Below are positions 19,853 through 25,929 of a DNA stretch of 64,000 nucleotides, one piece after another. This DNA is from Candidatus Paceibacterota bacterium (GTDB taxonomy: Bacteria > Actinomycetota > Actinomycetes > Nanopelagicales > Nanopelagicaceae), in NCBI GenBank assembly GCA_035530615.1, contig DATKUL010000003.1:434001-498000 (forward strand), given 5' to 3'. The translations under genes were made by a program, and so were the position numbers. The notes beneath the pieces are model-generated. The model had not been told where the DNA came from and ran no database searches. It saw only the letters and a list, made by a program, of their open reading frames with translations. Position 1 is the first letter of the stretch, and every line of letters starts with the position of its first letter.

Positions 19853-21015
19853 ATTCAGTCTTAATGCAATTGTCCGAGGATCATCAGACTCTGGCGAAAA
19901 CTGTTCGAGAGTTCGCCAACAACGTTCTCGCTCCTGTGGCAGCCAAACACGACAGGGAGCAATCCTTTCCTTATGACGTGATCAAAAAGATGGGGGCAAT
20001 GGGAATTTTCGGTCTGCCCTTTCCGGAAGAAGTGGGCGGGATGGGTGGAGACTTTCTTTCGCTCTGTCTAGCAATTGAGGAGTTGGCTCGTATCGATCAG
20101 AGCGTTGCCGTCACCGTCGAAGCTGGAGTCGGTCTGGGTTCGATGCTGATTTATCGAACGGGAACTGATGAGCAGAAGAAGAAATTCCTTCCAGCTCTCC
20201 TCAGCGGCCAAGCACTTGCCGGATTCGGCCTAACTGAGCCGGACGGCGGCAGCGATGCCAGCGGTCTGCGCACGACTGCGCGGCTAGAAGGCGATGAGTG
20301 GGTGATAAATGGCGCTAAAACCTTTATCACCAATTCAGGCACGTCGATCACCTCCTTGGTCATCGTCGCCTGCATAACTGGCACGAAGCCCGATGGAACA
20401 AAGGAGCTCAGCACGATCATCGTTCCAAATGGAACACCCGGTTTCGTCGTCGAACCCTCCTATCTCAAGGTCGGTTGGCATGCCTCTGATACGCATCCAC
20501 TCTCGTTCACTGACGTTCGTGTTCCAGCGAGCAATCTCTTAGGTGAGCGTGGACGGGGTTACGCCAATTTTCTCCAGGCATTGGATGAGGGGCGCATCGC
20601 GATCGCAGCGCTGGCTGTAGGAGCAGCACAAGGATGCATTGATGAATCCGTACGCTATGCCAAAGAACGCAAAGCGTTCGGGAAAACGATCGGCGAGTAT
20701 CAGTCGATTGCCTTCAAAATTGCAGAAATGGAAGCGCGCACGCACGTTGCACGCCTTGCTTATTACCACGCGGCTTTCCTGATGGCAGCAGGCAAAGATT
20801 TTAAGACCGAAGCATCGATCGCCAAATTAGTAGCAAGTGAAGCCGCGATGGACAACGCCCGTGCCGCCACGCAGATCTTTGGGGGCTATGGATTCATGGA
20901 TGAATACTCTGTTGCTCGACATTATCGTGACTCTAAGATTCTGGAAATCGGCGAAGGAACCAGCGAAGTGCAGAAAATTCTGATCGCCCGCAGCCTGGGA
21001 TTGAATGCGCAATGA
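19849..21015 (+). CDS. Acyl-CoA dehydrogenase, probable short/branched-chain
   Basis: 388 residues, FAD enzyme of the acyl-CoA dehydrogenase family (FGLTEPDGGSDASG, INGAKTFITNSG, RIAIAALAVGAAQG). From its operon it should oxidise isovaleryl-CoA to 3-methylcrotonoyl-CoA. However, the C-terminal block reads LEIGEGTSEVQ with glutamate E369 at the position of the catalytic base of short- and medium-chain enzymes. Classical isovaleryl-CoA dehydrogenases have a small residue there (GAGTSEV) and use a different glutamate. The substrate may therefore be isovaleryl-CoA with altered geometry, or another short branched acyl-CoA. ATGA overlaps link it to both neighbours. Confidence 0.88.
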   Translation: MNSVLMQLSEDHQTLAKTVREFANNVLAPVAAKHDREQSFPYDVIKKMGAMGIFGLPFPEEVGGMGGDFLSLCLAIEELARIDQSVAVTVEAGVGLGSMLIYRTGTDEQKKKFLPALLSGQALAGFGLTEPDGGSDASGLRTTARLEGDEWVINGAKTFITNSGTSITSLVIVACITGTKPDGTKELSTIIVPNGTPGFVVEPSYLKVGWHASDTHPLSFTDVRVPASNLLGERGRGYANFLQALDEGRIAIAALAVGAAQGCIDESVRYAKERKAFGKTIGEYQSIAFKIAEMEARTHVARLAYYHAAFLMAAGKDFKTEASIAKLVASEAAMDNARAATQIFGGYGFMDEYSVARHYRDSKILEIGEGTSEVQKILIARSLGLNAQ

Positions 21016-21770
21016 TTACAAACGACGAGTTGCTTTACGAAGTTTCTGATGGCATCGCCACCATCACTATCAATCGGCCGGATTCACGCAATGCCCTTAA
21101 CGCCGCTGTTCGTAACGGCATCAGTTCATCACTTGAATCTTTCAATAAGAATGATCGGGCAAAGATTCTGATCATCACGGCGACAGGTAACATCGCATTT
21201 AGTGCCGGAGCCGATCTCAAAGAAATGTCCGAAGAACACCTCACTATTCCTCCTGACGATTTCATTTCTGATTTAGCTAGTCACAAACCAGTTATCGCCG
21301 CTGTTAACGGAACCGCCCTTGGCGGGGGCTTCTTTCTCGCCCAAAGCGCCGATCTCGTCATTGCTGCCAGTCATGCGACCTTCGGAATTACGGAGGCACA
21401 CTACGGGCGAGGTGCACCATGGGCCGCGCCACTTGCGCTGTTGATTCCACCACGGATCGCCCTCGAACTTCTTATGACTGCGCAGCCCATCTCTGCATTC
21501 AGAGCTCAAAATCTGGGTCTAATCAACTTCGTGGTTCCCTCCGGAGAACTACGTTCTACGAGCCGAGCTCTTGCAGAACAAATCGCTGCTAATGCTCCGC
21601 TCTCAGTGGCTGCCGGCAAAGCCATGGTGCGCGGCACACTTGAAGCAATTCTTGGAGATGCGCGTCCGCGTGCAAATGAAATTTGGAATCCGGTTTATCT
21701 CAGCGAAGACGCGCAAGAAGGGCCTCTTGCATTCAAGGAAAAACGCTCGCCGCGCTGGCACGGTCGTTAA
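21012..21770 (+). CDS. liuC: Enoyl-CoA hydratase, probable methylglutaconyl-CoA hydratase
   Basis: 252 residues, crotonase fold. The oxyanion-hole blocks FSAGADLKEMSEE and NGTALGGGFFLAQSADLVIA are present. In this operon the expected reaction is hydration of 3-methylglutaconyl-CoA to HMG-CoA, feeding the lyase two genes upstream. The substrate is inferred from context because crotonases are hard to tell apart by sequence. It is the last gene of the operon; a strong terminator follows about 70 bases later, with repeat R6 in between. Confidence 0.85.
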   Translation: MITNDELLYEVSDGIATITINRPDSRNALNAAVRNGISSSLESFNKNDRAKILIITATGNIAFSAGADLKEMSEEHLTIPPDDFISDLASHKPVIAAVNGTALGGGFFLAQSADLVIAASHATFGITEAHYGRGAPWAAPLALLIPPRIALELLMTAQPISAFRAQNLGLINFVVPSGELRSTSRALAEQIAANAPLSVAAGKAMVRGTLEAILGDARPRANEIWNPVYLSEDAQEGPLAFKEKRSPRWHGR

Positions 21771-21786
21771 TAAGCAGAAGGTTTTC

Positions 21787-21810
21787 GGTTCGAATCCCTG
21801 CGGGCGCACT
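21787..21810 (+). repeat. Repeat copy R6, array B head
   Basis: TTCGAATCCCTGCGGGCGCA, the least changed tRNA T-loop/acceptor-like copy, begins 17 bases after the liuC stop. It is the counterpart of R0 after atpC. Confidence 0.7.
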
Positions 21811-21842
21811 TTTTTGGATTCTCCCGGCACTTTAAACATTAA

Positions 21843-21876
21843 AAAGACCCCTTGGCAATTCAGCCAGGGGGTCTTT
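21843..21876 (+). terminator. Terminator of the leucine operon
   Basis: 14-pair stem AAAGACCCCTTGGC against GCCAGGGGGTCTTT with one G-T pair, a six-base loop and A/T-rich ends. It is the same style as the atp terminator. Confidence 0.9.
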
Positions 21877-21985
21877 GCCATATGACGAATGGTGTTAAAT
21901 CTTAACACTCTTAACAGGATTCCTTTATCAACATGTGAAATTCCTCAAGCACAAATAACGGGCCAAAAATATAACTTTCGCATAT

Positions 21986-22058
21986 GCGGCTGTAGCTCAG
22001 CGGATAGAGCATCTATATGACGAATGGAAGGCGGTGAGTTCGACTCTCACCAGTCGCA
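21986..22058 (+). tRNA. Atypical tRNA, Arg-like body with anticodon GAC (Val), array B copy
   Basis: 73-base cloverleaf almost identical to 10971-11043. Acceptor GCGGCTG/CAGTCGC and T arm GTGAG/CTCAC are unchanged. The anticodon stem TCTAT/ATGGA pairs at all five positions (one G-T) and the loop is ATGACGA, so anticodon GAC follows the normal U33. Differences between the copies fall in the anticodon stem and keep or improve pairing, which argues for at least past function. No encoded CCA, unlike the core tRNA-Val at 58291. Confidence 0.75.
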
Positions 22059-22070
22059 TATACCTGGGGT

Positions 22071-22095
22071 GGCCTCCGTTTCGTCAACGGGGGCC
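22071..22095 (+). other. Ten-pair hairpin after the array B tRNA-like gene
   Basis: GGCCTCCGTT, loop TCGTC, AACGGGGGCC. One pair is G-T. It is followed by ATTTCATT, not a clean T run, so it may be a processing or structural element, or a weak terminator. Confidence 0.6.
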
Positions 22096-22159
22096 ATTTC
22101 ATTCTCGATTTCGAACATGAGTATGGAAACACTCTTTCGATATCGATTTACGATCGAAA

Positions 22160-22188
22160 CCCAGCGCCTAGTTCCATCTCTTCGTGCC
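22160..22188 (+). repeat. Repeat copy R7 (diverged)
   Basis: CCCAGCGCCTAGTTCCATCT then CTTCGTGCC; same place in the head module as R1, but more changes. Confidence 0.65.
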
Positions 22189-22224
22189 AACAATGACTAC
22201 TTTGCGTAACTTCTATTTCTGGCA

Positions 22225-22249
22225 TACTTTTCATACCTTCGGTTTGGCA
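22225..22249 (+). repeat. Degenerate repeat copy R7b
   Basis: TTTTCATACCTTCGGTTTGG keeps the TTCAT-CCTTCGG backbone. Weak. Confidence 0.35.
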
Positions 22250-22252
22250 GGC

Positions 22253-22283
22253 AAATGGACTCGATTATTTATCGGGTCCATTT
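22253..22283 (+). terminator. Terminator after the array B head module
   Basis: 13-pair stem AAATGGACTCGAT with ATCGGGTCCATTT (one G-T), loop TATTT, then GTT. Confidence 0.8.
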
Positions 22284-22367
22284 GTTATTCCACACTGAGG
22301 AAGTATCCATAGAATCACTTTTCATCAATCGAGAGCATTTCGATTTGATCGAGACTTCGACCGCGAT

Positions 22368-22441
22368 GTTGGCGTGTTGTAATCGGCAGCATATCTATTT
22401 TTGCCAAATCGAAGGTGCGGGTTCGATCCCCGTCGCTGACA
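22368..22441 (+). tRNA. Degenerate tRNA-like gene (possible pseudo-tRNA)
   Basis: The acceptor GTTGGCG pairs with CGCTGAC (two G-T), and GCGGG-TTCGATC-CCCGT forms a sound T arm followed by A and an encoded CC. The D arm TTGTAATCGGCAGCA resembles tRNA-Gln but has only two or three pairs. The anticodon arm CTATT-TTTGCCA-AATCG has one mismatch and would read TGC (Ala); a one-base shift would read TTG (Gln) with a poor stem. The 3' half is well kept and the 5' half decayed, so I treat it as a probable pseudogene. Confidence 0.45.
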
Positions 22442-22504
22442 CCGTAGTCTCAAACTCTCTTGGCTGATCTAGTGGCATCGATCAAGAAGTCGAAAAGATT
22501 GAGC

Positions 22505-22534
22505 AGGGGTCTTGGGTGAAAACCTAGGACCCCT
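22505..22534 (+). terminator. GAAA-tetraloop terminator before the CYTH cassette
   Basis: 13-pair stem AGGGGTCTTGGGT, loop GAAA, ACCTAGGACCCCT, then TTCT. The paralogous hairpin is at 14265. Confidence 0.85.
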
Positions 22535-22579
22535 TTCTAATTTCTGACAAACAAACGTTCGGACTTCCAAATTTTGAAC

Positions 22580-22585
22580 TAGATT
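22580..22585 (+). promoter_or_regulatory. -10 box (TAGATT) of the CYTH cassette gene
   Basis: TAGATT, six bases, then ATG 22592. The broken paralogue has GAGATT at the same place. Confidence 0.55.
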
Positions 22586-22591
22586 ACGGAT

Positions 22592-23158
22592 ATGGCTTCT
22601 GACAAGGGATCACCAATGTTTAATGGTGAGTCGATTTCACTCAAATATGCGCTTATAGAGAATGAGAGACGATTCTTAATTCGGAATCGCATTGCTATGT
22701 CGAACAACCCCAGATGCCTGTTTATCCAAGACAGATATTTGGTTGGAACTCGACTTCGGTTACGACGGGTTGAAGAATCTGGACTTCCCACCGTTTTCAA
22801 GCTGGGCCAGAAAATAAGATTTGATGGGAGTTCTCCTTCAGAGAATGCTCACACAACCATTTACTTGTCTGCAAAAGAGTTCGACCTCTTTGCTCGACTA
22901 CCTGCGAATGAGTTGGAGAAGGTGAGATGGATTAACCCCATCGGTGGGCAAAGTCTCGCAATAGATGAGTTCGGCGGGCGGCTAACTGGCCTAATACTTG
23001 CGGAAGTGGATTTGGAGACCGCAGGAACCATACCCTCCAATTTTCCAATCGAATTGAACGTTGAAATTACAAATGATGAGCGCTTCACCGGAGGAGAATT
23101 GGCGAAGACAACATCCCAGCAACTCACGCACATTTTGGATTCCTATGATATTTACTAG
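22592..23158 (+). CDS. CYTH-domain protein, array B cassette
   Basis: 188 residues. CYTH proteins bind triphosphates and metals in a beta-tunnel (class IV adenylate cyclase, thiamine triphosphatase, inorganic triphosphatase). Seen here: an ENERRFLI strand near residue 23 (the ExExxxR-like start), DRYLVGTRLRLRRVEESG near 46, KLGQKIRFDG near 68, TTIYLSAKEFD near 84, and the acidic block AIDEFGGRLTGLILAEVDLE near 126-146. No second domain is present, so a small phosphohydrolase is more likely than a polyphosphate enzyme with CHAD. The start fits a leaderless promoter. A truncated sister gene lies at 14352. Confidence 0.82.
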   Translation: MASDKGSPMFNGESISLKYALIENERRFLIRNRIAMSNNPRCLFIQDRYLVGTRLRLRRVEESGLPTVFKLGQKIRFDGSSPSENAHTTIYLSAKEFDLFARLPANELEKVRWINPIGGQSLAIDEFGGRLTGLILAEVDLETAGTIPSNFPIELNVEITNDERFTGGELAKTTSQQLTHILDSYDIY

Positions 23159-23186
23159 GGTACTCACGCAAATCCGATGATGGATT

Positions 23187-23218
23187 CCCAGTGCCCAGTT
23201 TCATTCCCTCGGACGCAC
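23187..23218 (+). repeat. Repeat copy R8
   Basis: CCCAGTGCCCAGTTTCATTC then CCTCGGACGCAC; clear copy with a few changes. Confidence 0.8.
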
Positions 23219-23275
23219 GGTCTAAAGTAATGAGATGCGCCAGACTCTCTTCCACTGTGTGGACGGTGATTGCGC

Positions 23276-23758
23276 GTGAGTACTTACCAATGGATCGAGT
23301 CTGAAGTCCCAAAAGGCTTAGAAATTCGCCAAGTTTATGGATTCATCTTTAATTTTGATGGGCGAATCCTTCTGCTGGAAGACAGAGGAAAGTACAACCT
23401 TCCGGGTGGCAAACCTGAAAACGACGAGAGTGTGTTCCAAACTCTCATTCGAGAAGCTGAAGAAGAAGTACAGATAGCGATTGCCTCTCTCAATTATCTG
23501 GGGTATCAACTCATCACAGTTGATGAGGAATTTGCTCAAGTGCGATTGGTCGGCTTGATCGATCAAATAACCCCAAGCGCGTCTGATCCGAACACTAGGA
23601 GGAAGTACGCGAGACTATGGGTTCCACCCATCCATACGAATGATTTGCTCAATTGGGGAGAATCAGGACGTCAGCAGATAGCGACGGCAATTGCGGCGGC
23701 TGCAAGACTTAGAGTGACTTGGGATGGATCTCCCCGTGAATACATCGAGATTAACTAG
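23276..23758 (+). CDS. Nudix hydrolase, array B cassette (plus strand)
   Basis: About 160 residues from GTG 23276 (TTG 23270 is also possible; neither has a clear ribosome site or the usual TAnnnT box, so the start is uncertain). The Nudix box is GKPENDESVFQTLIREAEEE, with the spacing G-x5-E-x7-RE-x-EE; the usual final glycine is replaced by Q. Family members cleave nucleoside diphosphates linked to another group. The substrate is unknown. It is the only gene between R8 and R9. Confidence 0.85.
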   Translation: MSTYQWIESEVPKGLEIRQVYGFIFNFDGRILLLEDRGKYNLPGGKPENDESVFQTLIREAEEEVQIAIASLNYLGYQLITVDEEFAQVRLVGLIDQITPSASDPNTRRKYARLWVPPIHTNDLLNWGESGRQQIATAIAAAARLRVTWDGSPREYIEIN

Positions 23759-23784
23759 CTCTTTCCGCATTGGAAAGATGGATA

Positions 23785-23815
23785 CCCGTGCCCAGTTTCA
23801 TTTCGCCGAGCGCAC
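23785..23815 (+). repeat. Repeat copy R9
   Basis: CCCGTGCCCAGTTTCATTTC, then GCCGAGCGCAC; the CTTCGGG centre is altered but the ends are kept. Confidence 0.7.
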
Positions 23816-23874
23816 TTTGTCGCGAATTCAATGAGAGATTGCAAGAGACTGCCCCACTTCACCCTCCTGCTAGG

Positions 23875-23880
23875 TAGACT
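23875..23880 (+). promoter_or_regulatory. -10 box (TAGACT) of the hydrolase cassette gene
   Basis: TAGACT, six bases, then GTG 23887, which decides the start. Confidence 0.55.
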
Positions 23881-23886
23881 TTTTTG

Positions 23887-24423
23887 GTGACTTTTCATCA
23901 GGGCACAAACGGCAGAGTGGCTGTGTTGTTACCTGGCCGAAACTACTCGCCGCACCACCCTCTCCTCTATTACGCATGGAATGTGCTATTAACTAAAGGA
24001 TGGTCCGTAGAAGAAGTTTGGTGGGAACCAGAAGATCTCCTTTCCGAGGAGGCTCTTATTGGAAGAGTGAAGACGACGCTAGACAAATTCTCTAGCCAGG
24101 TTCCTCTTGTTGTTGGTAAGTCTCTAGGTTCGCTCGCCTTGCCTTTAGTGATTGAACGTGGTTTGCCGGCGATCTGGCTCACGCCACTCCTAAATAGGCC
24201 TGAATTAGTTGAAGCCTTATCACGCGTAACAAGCAAGACCTTATTGGTTGGCGGGACTGCCGACGATTCATGGAATGGCGATATCGCAAAGGCGAGTGGC
24301 CAGCAAGTCCTAGAATTGCTTGGCGCAGACCACGGTTTGGAAATACCGGGAGATCCCTTGGCTTCCGTAGGACTCCTAAAAGAAATCGTGGCGGCCATAA
24401 CGTTATTTGTGGAGAACCTCTAA
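23887..24423 (+). CDS. Small alpha/beta hydrolase, array B cassette
   Basis: 178 residues from GTG 23887, six bases after a TAGACT box. The nucleophile elbow is VVGKSLGS (GxSxG, near residue 76), the likely acid is in GGTADDSW, and the histidine is in LLGADHGLE, giving a complete catalytic triad in the expected order. VAVLLPGRNYSPHHPLLYYA at the start is the first strand and loop. Small size suggests an esterase or lipase-like enzyme with no lid domain. Substrate unknown. Single gene between R9 and R10. Confidence 0.8.
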   Translation: MTFHQGTNGRVAVLLPGRNYSPHHPLLYYAWNVLLTKGWSVEEVWWEPEDLLSEEALIGRVKTTLDKFSSQVPLVVGKSLGSLALPLVIERGLPAIWLTPLLNRPELVEALSRVTSKTLLVGGTADDSWNGDIAKASGQQVLELLGADHGLEIPGDPLASVGLLKEIVAAITLFVENL

Positions 24424-24437
24424 AGACAGAGCGGATT

Positions 24438-24469
24438 CCCAGTGCCCAGTTTCATCCACCCAAGCGCAC
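24438..24469 (+). repeat. Repeat copy R10
   Basis: CCCAGTGCCCAGTTTCATCC then ACCCAAGCGCAC. The antisense strand of this copy supplies the last codons and stop of the Nudix gene at 24452. Confidence 0.8.
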
Positions 24470-24871
24470 AAAATCCAATGTCTGGCGCACGTGCCAAACC
24501 AGAGGAAAGGCAAGAGCATCATCAATGCTTAGCCAAATTGCTTTGTCGTGTTCTTCCTCCGAAATCTTGATTCCATTAGTGGCTTGCTCTTCTTTCCAAT
24601 TCATTCTGTACGTCATCGTGTGGAAGACTAAATCCCGCCCTTCAGTGTCTGCATTTGTGTAATGAGTAATCAGTTCTCCACACGTTGCACCGAATCCAGT
24701 TTCCTCGAAGCATTCCCTGACGGCCGCGTCCTCTGGAGACTCGTCCACTTCAACAGTCCCGCCAGGAATATCCCACTGTCCACCCAGATAACGATCATCG
24801 CGCCGTCTAAGGAAGAGATAGGAAGAACCCTTGGAAACTAGGCAATGCGCTACATATTGATCTTGACTCAC
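24452..24871 (-). CDS. Nudix hydrolase, array B cassette (minus strand)
   Basis: 139 residues from GTG 24871. The Nudix box is complete: GGTVEVDESPEDAAVRECFE, then ETGF. The opening HCLVSKGSSYLFLRRRDDRY and GGQWDIPGG are typical of MutT-like enzymes. The start is fixed by TATCTT six bases upstream. The C-terminal residues VRLGG and the TGA stop are encoded inside repeat R10 read backwards, so the repeat is part of the coding sequence. It is unrelated in close sequence to the Nudix gene at 23276. Confidence 0.87.
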   Translation of the reverse strand: MSQDQYVAHCLVSKGSSYLFLRRRDDRYLGGQWDIPGGTVEVDESPEDAAVRECFEETGFGATCGELITHYTNADTEGRDLVFHTMTYRMNWKEEQATNGIKISEEEHDKAIWLSIDDALAFPLVWHVRQTLDFVRLGG

Positions 24872-24877
24872 GACACC

Positions 24878-24883
24878 AAGATA
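24878..24883 (-). promoter_or_regulatory. -10 box (TATCTT) of the minus-strand Nudix gene
   Basis: On the minus strand TATCTT is followed by GGTGTC and the GTG start. Confidence 0.5.
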
Positions 24884-24932
24884 TAGACACGAAAAGATTT
24901 TGTCAGCGCCTAAGTCAAGATCAAAACAGAGA

Positions 24933-24964
24933 CCCAGAGTCCAGATTCATCCCTTCTGGCGCAT
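24933..24964 (+). repeat. Repeat copy R11
   Basis: CCCAGAGTCCAGATTCATCC then CTTCTGGCGCAT; clear but diverged copy. Confidence 0.7.
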
Positions 24965-25041
24965 AGTTTCGAATGCGAAGAACTGTTGTATTACCTCTAC
25001 ATTTGCGTTTTCGGTACCTTGTATGGAATCTCGTTAACGAT

Positions 25042-25047
25042 TATCCT
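25042..25047 (+). promoter_or_regulatory. -10 box (TATCCT) of the NERD cassette gene
   Basis: TATCCT is followed by seven bases and ATG 25055. This favours the internal ATG over a TTG at 24986. Confidence 0.45.
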
Positions 25048-25054
25048 CTCAAAA

Positions 25055-25903
25055 ATGGATCGCAAAATTTCTGTCAGGAGAGTCGGTTCGTGTTCAGAAT
25101 GCGGGTCGGTCATCCCTATCGGGAGTCAAGCATGGTGGGACCCGACCCAACGGATCTTGATCTGCCTGTCTCACACCGATGCTGACCATTTGACTACGAA
25201 AGAGCACGCGAAGATGCAAGATCTGGGGAGAGCCGGGGGTTCTGCTCTGGCTATGAGTCAAAAGTTCCATAATCGGGATCAGATAAAAGCTAAACGCGAT
25301 CAGGAGAACTTTGAAATCTCGCATCCATTCCTCAGTAAATACATCACTCCTAAAGCCCAGACTTCAAACCAAACAAAGGTGTGGGGCAAGGGGGCGGAAG
25401 GAGAAGTCGAAGTTGGCAAGCTCCTAAATGACTTGGCTGATAAGTACGGTTTCTTAGCCATTCATGATCGGCTAATGCCAAGGTCGAAGGCAAACATCGA
25501 TCATATGGCCGTCACTAGTACCGGCATTTTTATTGTTGATGCGAAGAATTACCAAGGCACCATCGAGGTTCGAGGGAGAATGGAAAAGTTTGTCGGCGGC
25601 ACCTCCCAACTTTGGATTGGAAAGCGGAACCGAACAAATCTTGTCGACGGCGTGAACAAGCAGATCCTCGCTGTAGAGACAGTGCTTGAACACGCAGGCG
25701 TAAAATTTCCCGTATTTGGTGCCCTGGCGTTTTATAAAGCTAAATGGGATCTGCCAACTTTTCTTCGCCCAAATTCCGTGAATGGGATCCTAGTTAACTC
25801 GAAAGGTCTCGAACACATCTTTGAAAAGATGGCCCCCAATGATCCACATGAGGTAGCAGGGATTGCGGAGCTATTACTATCGAAATTACGATCCGCTTCT
25901 TGA
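25055..25903 (+). CDS. NERD-domain protein with N-terminal zinc ribbon, array B cassette
   Basis: 282 residues from ATG 25055; the frame is open to TTG 24986, which would add a hydrophobic stretch. Residues 12-40 carry CSECG and a later ICLSH, a probable half zinc ribbon. The NERD (nuclease-related) domain runs from about GKGAEGEVEVGKLLNDLADK to ALAFYKAKWD; key parts are NIDHMAVTSTGIFIVDAKNY with the D and K of a PD-(D/E)xK-like site. NERD proteins are suspected nucleases found in plasmids and defence loci, but activity is rarely proven. Last cassette of array B. Confidence 0.8.
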   Translation: MDRKISVRRVGSCSECGSVIPIGSQAWWDPTQRILICLSHTDADHLTTKEHAKMQDLGRAGGSALAMSQKFHNRDQIKAKRDQENFEISHPFLSKYITPKAQTSNQTKVWGKGAEGEVEVGKLLNDLADKYGFLAIHDRLMPRSKANIDHMAVTSTGIFIVDAKNYQGTIEVRGRMEKFVGGTSQLWIGKRNRTNLVDGVNKQILAVETVLEHAGVKFPVFGALAFYKAKWDLPTFLRPNSVNGILVNSKGLEHIFEKMAPNDPHEVAGIAELLLSKLRSAS

Positions 25904-25929
25904 GGAGAAGATGAGTGGAACGCTGGATT

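Noticed and set aside
14807-21770. liu operon as part of one large island spanning both arrays
   Set aside because: It has an ordinary core operon structure with its own regulator and terminator, and no repeats inside; the arrays stop at its edges.
21571-21908. Small frames on both strands across the liuC end, R6 and the terminator
   Set aside because: They run through repeat and terminator sequence and have no conserved protein features.
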